Assembly: GCA_015655365.1 (NCBI GenBank)
Contig: JAATFE010000223.1
Span: forward strand, 1-5,765
DNA from: Terriglobales bacterium
Lineage (GTDB): Bacteria > Acidobacteriota > Terriglobia > Terriglobales > Acidobacteriaceae
Length of the DNA: 5,765 nt
Reading direction: 5' to 3'
Position numbers and translations under genes: made by a program. The notes below the pieces were generated by a model. The model saw nothing but the letters and a program-made list of their open reading frames with translations, was not told the DNA's origin and made no database searches. Below, piece after piece: positions 1-5,322 of this stretch. Each line of letters starts with the position of its first letter. Positions within the stretch are counted from its first letter, which is position 1.

Positions 1-75
1 GAAGTCGTGCCCTGACGCATATCGCCCTTTTGCCCGTGTTTTTCCGCAACCTGTAAAGCCCGACTCATTCTGCTG

Positions 76-136
76 GGTTTATGTACGGGCTGAAGCCCGC
101 ACCCTTCACTAAAATCCAAGTTTTTGGACAGATTCT
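76..136. repeat. 61-bp dispersed repeat, copy 1, abutting the phosphatase stop codon
   Basis: This segment matches 3431-3491 at 60 of 61 positions (C at 100, T at 3455). Identity stops abruptly on both sides. It contains the near-palindrome gtacgggctgaagcccgcac (83-102), where one stem pair is broken compared with copy 2, and the conserved end tttttggacagattc (121-135). The 18-bp left inverted repeat that flanks copy 2 is missing, so this copy looks left-truncated or rearranged. Its last base, 136, is also the last base of the stop codon (TAA, 138-136, minus strand) of the adjacent phosphatase gene. The 75 bases to its left contain no gene. The window edge (gaagtcgtgccct) looks like half of another palindrome of the same style, but the partner would lie outside. 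No T-run follows the palindrome, so it is not called a terminator. Confidence 0.9.
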
Positions 137-939
137 TAAGAGGGAAGGCGGTAGGGGCGGCCGCGGTACATGCCGATCTGTTCGACGGCGCGAACGCGGA
201 CGACCTGGGCGGTGGTGTTGTCGTTGCCGTCCACTTCGACGGCGCGGGCGACCAGTTCGCGGGCTACCTCCGCAATGTCCTTGTTCTGAGAGACGATTGC
301 GGCGATGGCTTCATCGCTCATCTCGTTATGAAGACCGTCGGAGCAAAGAACGAGTACGTCGCCGGGCTGGAGGGTGAGGGTGGTTGTATCGGGCGAGACG
401 AACATCTCCGGCCCCAGAGAGCGAATCAGGATGTGTCGCGACTCGGATTCGGCCATCTCCCTGGCGGAGATCAGGCCCATCTTTCGCTGTTCGTTAACCC
501 AGGTGTGGTCTTGCGTGACCTGCTTGGCCTGGCCGTTGCGGACCAGGTAGCAGCGGGAGTCGCCGACGTGAGAGACGACGGCCTGATCGTAGCGGAGAGC
601 GCAGGCGACCAGGGTAGTGGCCATGTTTTTGCCGCGGTACTCGGGAGCCAGGGTGCAATCGTGGACCGCGGCGTTGGCGTGCTGAACCAGGCGCGGGAGC
701 AGGCTGACGAGCATAGTGCCAGCCTGCGCCTTGGGGAATTCCTCCGTGAGGACCGAAACGGCCGTGGCCGAAGCAACTTCGCCCAGATCCATGCCGCCCA
801 CGCCGTCGGCGACTGCGAAGAGGTAGCCGTGGGAGCGGGCCTGGTGGCGCGAAATGGGGATAAAAGATCCCATCGCGTCTTCATTGTTGGTGCGAATCTT
901 GCCGAAATCGCTTGCCTGGCCGAACACTACATCTAACAT
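136..939 (-). CDS. PP2C-family protein serine/threonine phosphatase (Stp1/PrpC-like)
   Basis: A 267-residue, single-domain, cytosolic, metal-dependent phosphatase, expected to remove phosphate from Ser/Thr of proteins phosphorylated by Hanks-type kinases. All PP2C motifs appear in order: SDFG...RTNNEDA (10-22; metal ligand D21), VADGVGG (43-49; D45), MATTLV (106-111), HVGDSR (124-129), QDHTWV (143-148), LCSDGL (198-203; D201) and DGNDNTTAQV (237-246; D240). The four Asp that bind the dinuclear metal centre are all present, so it should be active. The length is normal for stand-alone bacterial PP2C enzymes, and there is no signal peptide or membrane segment. The start is chosen because the fold begins at once (VVFGQASDFG) and no in-frame start lies upstream. 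The only good Shine-Dalgarno (AGGAGG, 963-958) is about 18 nt away, which is unusually far. No partner kinase gene is in the window. The C-terminus ends right at a dispersed repeat, but the domain is complete. Confidence 0.95.
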   Translation of the reverse strand: MLDVVFGQASDFGKIRTNNEDAMGSFIPISRHQARSHGYLFAVADGVGGMDLGEVASATAVSVLTEEFPKAQAGTMLVSLLPRLVQHANAAVHDCTLAPEYRGKNMATTLVACALRYDQAVVSHVGDSRCYLVRNGQAKQVTQDHTWVNEQRKMGLISAREMAESESRHILIRSLGPEMFVSPDTTTLTLQPGDVLVLCSDGLHNEMSDEAIAAIVSQNKDIAEVARELVARAVEVDGNDNTTAQVVRVRAVEQIGMYRGRPYRLPS

Positions 940-1016
940 GGGCGCCGCCGCCTGCTGCCTCCTCGCCCTTGCCGGGGTAGAGGCTTTTTGAATTGTGAGA
1001 CACCTGAGTTGAAAGT

Positions 1017-1082
1017 ACCACTGGGTGGCTCTCCAATCCTCGCCTTGAAATCAAGTCGAAGATTGGAGAGCCACCCTGTGGT
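1017..1082. repeat. Long near-perfect hairpin (31-nt arms, 4-nt loop)
   Basis: Arm 1017-1047 pairs with 1052-1082 around the loop AAAT (1048-1051). I count 28 of 31 pairs, and the central part GGGTGGCTCTCCAATC (1023-1038) / GATTGGAGAGCCACCC (1061-1076) is perfect. The three mismatches are isolated single positions. It lies between the 3' end of the permease gene and the start of the phosphatase gene, so it would fold in read-through RNA from the minus strand. No poly-T tract follows on either strand, so a classical intrinsic terminator is not supported. A REP/MITE-type element or an mRNA 3'-end stabiliser fits better. Confidence 0.85.
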
Positions 1083-1119
1083 GTGTTGAGTTGGAGGAGT
1101 GGTTTAGCGTTCGTGCTTT

Positions 1120-1187
1120 CCCAGGTCCCAAAAGCGAGATCTCCACCCCACGGACGAAAACCTATCCGTGGGGACCCCAGACCTGGG
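1120..1187. repeat. Nested double palindrome downstream of the permease
   Basis: The outer arms CCCAGGTC (1120-1127) and GACCTGGG (1180-1187) enclose the perfect inner stem CCCCACGGA (1146-1154) / TCCGTGGGG (1165-1173), which has a 10-nt loop. Alternative pairings exist: GGTCCC (1124-1129) with GGGACC (1171-1176), and a local stem CCCCAG-AC-CTGGGG (1175-1188). The 8-bp palindrome GAGATCTC (1136-1143) sits in the left internal loop. The structure begins 36 bp beyond the permease stop codon, so it may mark the 3' end of that transcript, but no T-run follows. An intergenic repeat element is the alternative. Confidence 0.75.
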
Positions 1188-1223
1188 GCACCCAAGCTGG
1201 TACAACTTCAAGCGGTCGGAGAC

Positions 1224-3005
1224 CTAGAGAACCGTGGTCCGGGACTCGAGCAGGATCGACTTGCCCTTGGCCTTGGAGGTGCGGAGGAAGTAAATGGCTC
1301 CGTAGATGCCCCAGACGGCCGAGATGCCGAGCGCGAGGAGCGGTTCCTTGAAGGTTCCGAGGCCGAAGACCGGGCTGATGATGTAGAACGCCATCAACAC
1401 GAGGTTGGCGAGGAGACCGAAGCCAGGGATGATGAGGTGCAGGACCACGTTGAAGTCGGGGCGCTTCCAGAAAGCCACGATGCACAGGAAGCAACTGAGG
1501 GCGTAGAGGATGAAGGTGCCGAAGTTCGACGTGAGGGTGATGGTGAGCAGCGAGTTGGGCAGCGCCGCCAACTGGTCGTGGTTGGTGTAGCCAAAGCTGG
1601 AGAAGATGCCGTGAGGCAGCGCGGCGATGGTGGCATCGGAAGGTGCGCCGGCGTCGGCAAAGACCAGGGTGGTGGCGATTACGCCGATGACCGCGGAGAT
1701 GACGGCCAGCGTCCAGATGGCGCGGCGGGGGGTGAGAGAGCCGGCGTGCAGAACGCCGAAGTGCTGAGGAGCCTCGTCGTCCTTGCCCATGGCGTAGGTG
1801 ACGCGAGCGCCGGTGTTCATGCAACTCAGGGTGGTGCCGATGAGGGCGAGGAAGACGGTGAAGGCCTCGGCCAGCATGAAATACTTGCCATTGCCCTGGC
1901 CGAGCAGCGCGTCGCCGACGATGATCATCATGTCGCCGATGGGGGCCGCGGAGCCCGCCGCGCTCTGCATCGTATAGCCGGAGTTGAGGAAGTAGTTTGC
2001 CGCGAAATACTCGATCAGGTAGCACACCAGCCCTTGGATCAGCAGCGAACCGATGACGGCGATGGGGATATGTTTGGTGGGATTTTTAGCCTCGCCGCCC
2101 ATCGAGGTTACCGATTCGAAGCCGACCAGAATCAGAATCGCGACAGTAGCCTGAATGAACAGGAAACTGAACTTATGCGGAGAGATTACGGACGAAGCGG
2201 TGGTGTGGGTAAGGAAAGCGCCGTTGGAGTCCTTTTCCGGATAGGTGATCTGGTAGGGAAGCGGCTTGCCTGCGGCATCGAGAAGTGGCAGGGGCGCGGC
2301 GTTGGCATCGCGGATGATGGAGCCGTCGGGCTTGGTGGCAAATTGATAGGTATAAGTGGACTGCGTCTGCGCGTCGTATTGGAAGCCGGTGGAACCTGCG
2401 GGATGGTTGACGCGATAGCCCAGCGCCAGGACGCTGAAGACCAACAGCGCGGAGATCTGAATGATGTTGATGGCCAGGTTGACGGCGGTGGAAGCGCCGG
2501 CGCCCTTCTGGGCGATCCAGGCGACAAAAAACGAGAAGACAATGGCCACCGAAGCCATGAAGAGCGGTCCGGGGTTTCCGCCGCTGATGAAGCTGGGATA
2601 GAGGAAACCGACCACATAGCCAACGAAGATGCCGGTGGTGGCGACCATGACGCCGGGATAGACCCAGTAGTAGAGGTGCGAGCCCCAGCCGACGATGAAC
2701 TTGGCGATGCGGGCATATTTGAAAGCTGCATCCTTGGAGAGCATGGCCTGCTCGGCATAGTAGTAGCTGGAGCCGGTGCCGGGATAAAGCTTGGAGATTT
2801 CGGCGTAGGCCACAGCAGTTGCCAGGCAGAGCAGCAGGGCACCGAAGATGCCGAGCCACATGGCTGGCGCCGTGGTTCCCGTGGTGGCCTGGATGAAGAA
2901 GGTGAGCCAAAGGAAGGCGCCGGGAGCGATGAGAGCCATTGCATTGCTGGTCAGCCCGGTGAGTCCCAAGGTGGCCTGCATCTGAGGTGCTTTTTGTTCT
3001 GCCAT
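1224..3005 (-). CDS. APC-superfamily amino acid permease, 12 TM, with large periplasmic loops
   Basis: A 593-residue inner-membrane secondary transporter of the amino acid-polyamine-organocation superfamily; the substrate cannot be read from sequence. I count 12 hydrophobic segments at roughly 17-38, 48-70, 103-133, 147-166, 174-197, 280-298, 312-336, 374-395, 428-450, 484-512, 520-545 and 555-575. Family signs are the TM1 break NAMALIAPGAF (21-31), the PGTGSSYYYAE stretch after TM2 (75-85), the TM6 motif GFESVTSMGGEAKNP (295-309) and the TM8/loop motif TGARVTYAMGKDDEAP (398-413). Bacterial APC carriers are usually about 450-500 residues. The excess here is mainly an 80-residue TM5-TM6 loop (about 199-279) plus longer TM7-8 and TM9-10 loops, all predicted periplasmic. 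The start at 3005 is preferred over the in-frame ATG at 3011 because AGGAG (3017-3013) lies 7 nt from the former and 1 nt from the latter. The stop is TAG. Upstream is a structured 5' leader. Confidence 0.9.
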   Translation of the reverse strand: MAEQKAPQMQATLGLTGLTSNAMALIAPGAFLWLTFFIQATTGTTAPAMWLGIFGALLLCLATAVAYAEISKLYPGTGSSYYYAEQAMLSKDAAFKYARIAKFIVGWGSHLYYWVYPGVMVATTGIFVGYVVGFLYPSFISGGNPGPLFMASVAIVFSFFVAWIAQKGAGASTAVNLAINIIQISALLVFSVLALGYRVNHPAGSTGFQYDAQTQSTYTYQFATKPDGSIIRDANAAPLPLLDAAGKPLPYQITYPEKDSNGAFLTHTTASSVISPHKFSFLFIQATVAILILVGFESVTSMGGEAKNPTKHIPIAVIGSLLIQGLVCYLIEYFAANYFLNSGYTMQSAAGSAAPIGDMMIIVGDALLGQGNGKYFMLAEAFTVFLALIGTTLSCMNTGARVTYAMGKDDEAPQHFGVLHAGSLTPRRAIWTLAVISAVIGVIATTLVFADAGAPSDATIAALPHGIFSSFGYTNHDQLAALPNSLLTITLTSNFGTFILYALSCFLCIVAFWKRPDFNVVLHLIIPGFGLLANLVLMAFYIISPVFGLGTFKEPLLALGISAVWGIYGAIYFLRTSKAKGKSILLESRTTVL

Positions 3006-3012
3006 GAGCATT

Positions 3013-3017
3013 CTCCT
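3013..3017 (-). promoter_or_regulatory. Ribosome binding site deciding the permease start
   Basis: On the minus strand AGGAG occupies 3017-3013. Two in-frame ATGs follow, at 3011 and 3005. The spacings are 1 nt and 7 nt, so only the second is well placed. The protein therefore probably begins MAEQKAPQ rather than MLMAEQ. Confidence 0.75.
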
Positions 3018-3040
3018 GGAATTGAAGTTCGTCGATCAAC

Positions 3041-3060
3041 TCCCGGCGGTGGTTCCGGGA
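3041..3060. other. Small hairpin in the permease leader
   Basis: TCCCGG (3041-3046) and CCGGGA (3055-3060) form a 6-bp GC-rich stem with an 8-nt loop, 35 nt upstream of the permease start codon in the minus-strand transcript. It could affect translation initiation, but a stem this short may be chance in GC-rich DNA. Confidence 0.3.
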
Positions 3061-3166
3061 TTTTGGAGAGCTTGCCCGCATCGGAGTTGGTGCAAGAAAG
3101 ACATGGGTAAGCAGAATGAGTTAGCTAAAGGCTAGAGACCGAGAGATAAAGATGAAATGAGGAAAG

Positions 3167-3217
3167 ACGAAGTTAGCAAAAAACCGATAGCGATGCAGCG
3201 AGTCCCGCTAACTTCGT
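3167..3217. other. Inverted repeat in the permease 5' leader region
   Basis: ACGAAGTTAGC (3167-3177) and GCTAACTTCGT (3207-3217) are perfect 11-bp arms separated by 29 nt. The intervening DNA carries an A6 tract (3178-3183), which reads as T6 on the minus strand just before the second arm. The repeat lies 160-210 nt upstream of the permease start codon. It could be an operator, a leader RNA structure or a remnant of a repeat element. Nothing in the window decides between these. Confidence 0.55.
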
Positions 3218-3256
3218 TGTTGTCAAGTTGCAAACAATCGACGGAGTCCTGACCGC

Positions 3257-3399
3257 GCAGGGCAATCGCATTTGGAATTCCCAGAGCACTCTCATCGATT
3301 TGTCATTCTGAGGAGCGCGGCGACGAAGGATCCGCAGTTGCCGTTCGGCCCATTTCCGGCGCGTCGCACGCAACGAGATTTGAAATGCGATTGCTCTGC
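3257..3399. mobile_element. Putative MITE-like element with 17-bp terminal inverted repeats
   Basis: GCAGGGCAATCGCATTT (3257-3273) is the inverse of AAATGCGATTGCTCTGC (3383-3399) with 16 of 17 matches, bounding 143 bp that encode nothing convincing. The interior starts with TGTCATTCTGAGGAGCGCGG (3301-3320) followed by CGACGAAGGATC. This resembles a GTCATTCTGAGCG...GAAGAATC-like intergenic repeat I recall from several environmental phyla (established knowledge, recalled and not searched). It may be an ordinary repeat nested in another, or a single non-autonomous element. No clear target-site duplication is visible. It ends 4 bp before the next element (3404). Confidence 0.55.
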
Positions 3400-3403
3400 C
3401 TGA

Positions 3404-3490
3404 GAACCTGTCCAGAAACTCTGAAAAGACGGTTTATGTACGGGCTGAAGCCCGTACCCTTCACTAAAATCCAAGTTTTTGGACAGATTC
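3404..3490. mobile_element. Putative 87-bp MITE/REP-like element containing copy 2 of the 61-bp repeat
   Basis: The ends GAACCTGTCCAGAAACTC (3404-3421) and AAGTTTTTGGACAGATTC (3473-3490) are inverted repeats with 15 of 18 matches. In the middle is a perfect 9-bp stem around GA, gtacgggctgaagcccgtac (3438-3457). Positions 3431-3491 are 60/61 identical to 76-136. Terminal inverted repeats, a central palindrome and a second copy elsewhere fit a short non-autonomous mobile or REP-type element. It lies between the stop of the porin gene (57 bp away) and the permease leader, so it may also shape the 3' end of the porin transcript. Confidence 0.75.
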
Positions 3491-3491
3491 T
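3431..3491. repeat. 61-bp dispersed repeat, copy 2
   Basis: This is a direct repeat of 76-136, 3355 bp away in the same orientation, with a single substitution (T3455 versus C100). The T here keeps the central palindrome perfect, so copy 2 is probably closer to the ancestral form. Flanking bases differ from copy 1 on both sides. Confidence 0.9.
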
Positions 3492-3547
3492 GACCGCGGC
3501 CAGTCCATCGCATGTCGCCGCCCTGACGAAGCTATACTTCGATTCGG

Positions 3548-4804
3548 CTATTTCTCGGTAATGTTCTTGCCGAAGATGAAGCCGAATTCAAGTACGCCTC
3601 GGAATTGGTCCGCATTGGTCCCCGACTTGCCGAAAACATCTCCCGCGCTGTAACTGTCTGCGTGAACCCATGCGAGATCGCTGCGCAGGTACACGCCACC
3701 CTTTTGGTAGGTTGGCGTCGCGGTAAGGGTGAGGCCATTGCTGCCCGCTCCAAAGCCCAACAAGTTGACCGATCCGTCGGTAGCACTGCCCGAACTTGTG
3801 AGGTATTCCACGCGCGCCGGAAGCGAGAAGCCGCCTTTGAAGGCGCGGCTGACGTTGAGCGCGCCGCCGGTTGCGGATGTGCCCTTGGCGACGCCCACCT
3901 TCGCGTTGGTCGGCAGCTTGCTGAACTGGAAGTATGGTGAAACGATCCAAGGACCCTTGGTGTACGTATAGATCACCGCGTGCATGTAGCTGTTGTTCTG
4001 CACCGGCGTGGCCGTCGTTTGATAGGCGGTCTGTCCCAGGTTGCCCATTCCGTCGTACACCAGGCTGTGAGGCCCTTTCGTAAGGGTCACGGAGCCCGAG
4101 AGCCACGAGTAGCGGTTGGAATAGTAGCCGTCGTTCCAACTGATCGCGGCTGAAAGATGCTTCCCCAGTGTCTGGTTCACCTGAATGCCGCGATTGATGG
4201 CGTTTTCCTGGTTCCAAACGATGCCGCGCTCGATGTTGAAGTTCTGGTACGTAAAGGTGGACTCGGCACCCATCAGGGTGGGAAGCGAGCCGATAAGGAA
4301 CTGCGTGTTCCTGGCTGCCTGCAACTTCAGGTAGGCGACCGGAACAGGCCCGAAGAAATTGTTCAGGGTGTCTTGGGCGTTCACAAACGGCACACCGAGC
4401 GTGGGCATGGTGTAGATGCCAGCCTCGATGAAGTACTGAATCTTTCCTTCCGCTCTTTGAATGAAAATCTGCCCGTTGCTCAAAGTGGCTTGCGCAGTGT
4501 CGTCTCCCGTCACAGAGCTGTTCTGAAATGCCGAGTAACCGGTCAGGATGCCGTTGACCGACAGCTTGCCCAACGGTCCGGCGTCGAAGGTCGCCGGCGG
4601 CAGCCATTGCAGCGGACCCGTGAGAACGAACGTGGAAAGGGGGGCTGGCGCCGGGGAATCTGCGGGAGCCGGGGCCTGTGCGGCTGAAGACGCCGGAGCG
4701 GGGCCTGACGCGGGCGTGGCCGGTGTTTGTGCGCCAGCCATCAGGGCCATGGCCATGGCGGTTCCGGCCAGCGATTGCATCATGCGAGTTGGAATCGGAT
4801 TCAT
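3548..4804 (-). CDS. Outer-membrane beta-barrel porin, BBP2/OmpL-like
   Basis: A 418-residue predicted outer-membrane porin for passive entry of small solutes. An N-terminal signal peptide (about 1-25: a basic residue, a hydrophobic run of Ala/Met/Leu, then AGA before Gln26) is followed by an Ala/Pro-rich segment (about 27-57). The rest alternates polar and hydrophobic residues as in beta strands, with many Gly, Tyr, Asn and Thr. The stretch WNQENAINRGIQVNQ (197-211), followed by WNDGYYSNRYSW (223-234), is what I expect of the beta-barrel porin-2 family (PF07642); that is recognition from memory, not a search. The last strand (FRGVLEFGFIFGKN, 401-414) ends in ITEK rather than a terminal aromatic residue. 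The start at 4804 is preferred over the in-frame ATG at 4822 because GGAGG (4819-4815) lies 10 nt upstream of it and overlaps the earlier codon region. It is the first gene of its transcript. Substrate unknown. Confidence 0.85.
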   Translation of the reverse strand: MNPIPTRMMQSLAGTAMAMALMAGAQTPATPASGPAPASSAAQAPAPADSPAPAPLSTFVLTGPLQWLPPATFDAGPLGKLSVNGILTGYSAFQNSSVTGDDTAQATLSNGQIFIQRAEGKIQYFIEAGIYTMPTLGVPFVNAQDTLNNFFGPVPVAYLKLQAARNTQFLIGSLPTLMGAESTFTYQNFNIERGIVWNQENAINRGIQVNQTLGKHLSAAISWNDGYYSNRYSWLSGSVTLTKGPHSLVYDGMGNLGQTAYQTTATPVQNNSYMHAVIYTYTKGPWIVSPYFQFSKLPTNAKVGVAKGTSATGGALNVSRAFKGGFSLPARVEYLTSSGSATDGSVNLLGFGAGSNGLTLTATPTYQKGGVYLRSDLAWVHADSYSAGDVFGKSGTNADQFRGVLEFGFIFGKNITEK

Positions 4805-4814
4805 CGGTACTGTT

Positions 4815-4819
4815 CCTCC
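4815..4819 (-). promoter_or_regulatory. Ribosome binding site deciding the porin start
   Basis: Minus-strand GGAGG at 4819-4815 lies directly after an in-frame ATG (4822) and 10 nt before the ATG at 4804. It can only serve the second, which also places the signal peptide at the very N-terminus (MNPIPTRMMQ). Confidence 0.7.
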
Positions 4820-5014
4820 CATAAAGACGTATTCGTGCTATGACTCGGAATGAAAATCAGTCGAGATTGGGGGTAAGGAGCGGCACCCTGTCGGGTGCAG
4901 TCTGCGCACCGACCAACTGTTGACGTGCTACAAGCTGAGGCCCGAGTGGAACTCCAGGTATGGAATGCGCCTGTGTTGTTTGTGTTTCCCTTGAGTTGTT
5001 CCGGCTGCTGCGAA

Positions 5015-5042
5015 TTGATGTTAGTTACGCAAAAAGTACATA
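5015..5042 (+). promoter_or_regulatory. Weak sigma70-like promoter candidate facing the sensor kinase
   Basis: TTGATG (5015-5020) and TACATA (5037-5042) are separated by 16 bp. Matches to TTGACA and TATAAT are 4/6 and 3/6, so this is only a candidate. If used, transcription would begin near 5049, inside the phased repeat cluster, giving a leader of about 270 nt before the kinase start. Confidence 0.2.
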
Positions 5043-5101
5043 AGGAACCAATAAGGAATGCGAAAACATTTTGTGAGGAACGCGAAAGGAACTTTCGAAA
5101 G
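5042..5101. promoter_or_regulatory. Helix-phased repeat cluster, possible operator
   Basis: AAGGAAC-like heptamers begin at 5042 (AAGGAAC), 5053 (AAGGAAT), 5075 (GAGGAAC) and 5086 (AAGGAAC), giving spacings of 11, 22 and 11 bp, so all lie on one face of the helix. The 14-mers at 5053-5066 and 5075-5088 match at 11 of 14 positions. The cluster ends in two overlapping palindromes: CGAAAG-GAA-CTTTCG (5083-5097) and CTTTCGAAAG (5092-5101). This layout suits cooperative binding of a transcription factor controlling the porin (start 4804), the kinase (start 5323) or both. The factor is unknown. Confidence 0.45.
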
Positions 5102-5205
5102 GCGCGCGGGCGCTGCCTGTTCGATGCTCATCCAAGATGAAGAAATGGCAATGGTTAACGGAGGCTGTCCGGAGGGGATTCCAGAGCGTTGCGGCAGCGT
5201 GAAAT

Positions 5206-5239
5206 GGAGGGAATGCTAAAATCCTCATACGTTCCCTCC
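5206..5239. repeat. 8-bp inverted repeat upstream of the sensor kinase
   Basis: GGAGGGAA (5206-5213) and TTCCCTCC (5232-5239) are perfect inverted arms; the next pairs inward are T-G (wobble) and G-C. The loop is about 14 nt and no T-run follows. The repeat lies about 85 bp ahead of the kinase start and could be an operator or a leader hairpin. Confidence 0.4.
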
Positions 5240-5322
5240 GCTCTTCAGGCTGCGCCAGGCACACACAATTCGGTTGTGAAAGGGTAGGTGGCAGGTTGTC
5301 TGGAAGTTATATCCCCGCACGC

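Larger units (their letters stand above)
4805..5322. other. Divergent intergenic region between porin and sensor kinase
   Basis: This gap of about 500 bp separates the minus-strand porin from the plus-strand sensor kinase, and both promoters should lie in it. I see no convincing coding region. The plus-strand open frame 4895-5140 has no family likeness. The region holds a small hairpin GCACCC-TGTC-GGGTGC (4883-4898), an A/T-richer patch with phased repeats and palindromes (5042-5101), and an inverted repeat GGAGGGAA/TTCCCTCC (5206-5239). It is less GC-rich than the genes, especially 5010-5100. Confidence 0.7.

Noticed and set aside
63..74. 12-bp match AGCAGAATGAGT inverted at 3110-3121
   Set aside because: A single 12-bp match on either strand is expected by chance in a window of this size, and the flanks do not extend it.
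124..936. A 270-codon plus-strand open frame opposite the phosphatase
   Set aside because: Same codon-aligned antisense effect. The minus strand has every PP2C motif in order.
1017..1187. Rho-independent terminators
   Set aside because: The hairpins are strong but no T-run follows on the minus strand, so they are listed as repeats rather than terminators.
1083..3110. A 675-codon open frame on the plus strand, antisense to the whole permease gene
   Set aside because: It is codon-aligned with the permease, so its stops would require TTA, CTA or TCA codons in the sense gene. GC-rich genes avoid these, which leaves the antisense frame open. The translation is low-complexity, rich in Gly, Asp, Glu and Arg, and has no family likeness, whereas the minus strand encodes a clear 12-TM permease.
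3173..3513. Short minus-strand open frames of 66 and 73 codons downstream of the porin
   Set aside because: They consist of translated intergenic repeats, including the TGTCATTCTGAG-type sequence and inverted repeat arms, and have no protein-like features.
3588..4607. A 339-codon minus-strand frame inside the porin
   Set aside because: Rich in Arg, Gln and His without domain likeness; an out-of-frame shadow of the porin gene, which has a signal peptide and good ribosome binding site.
4895..5140. Possible small protein (81 codons, plus strand) in the divergent intergenic region
   Set aside because: No recognisable family or convincing ribosome binding site, and it crosses a hairpin and the phased repeat cluster. 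A regulatory region is the simpler reading.
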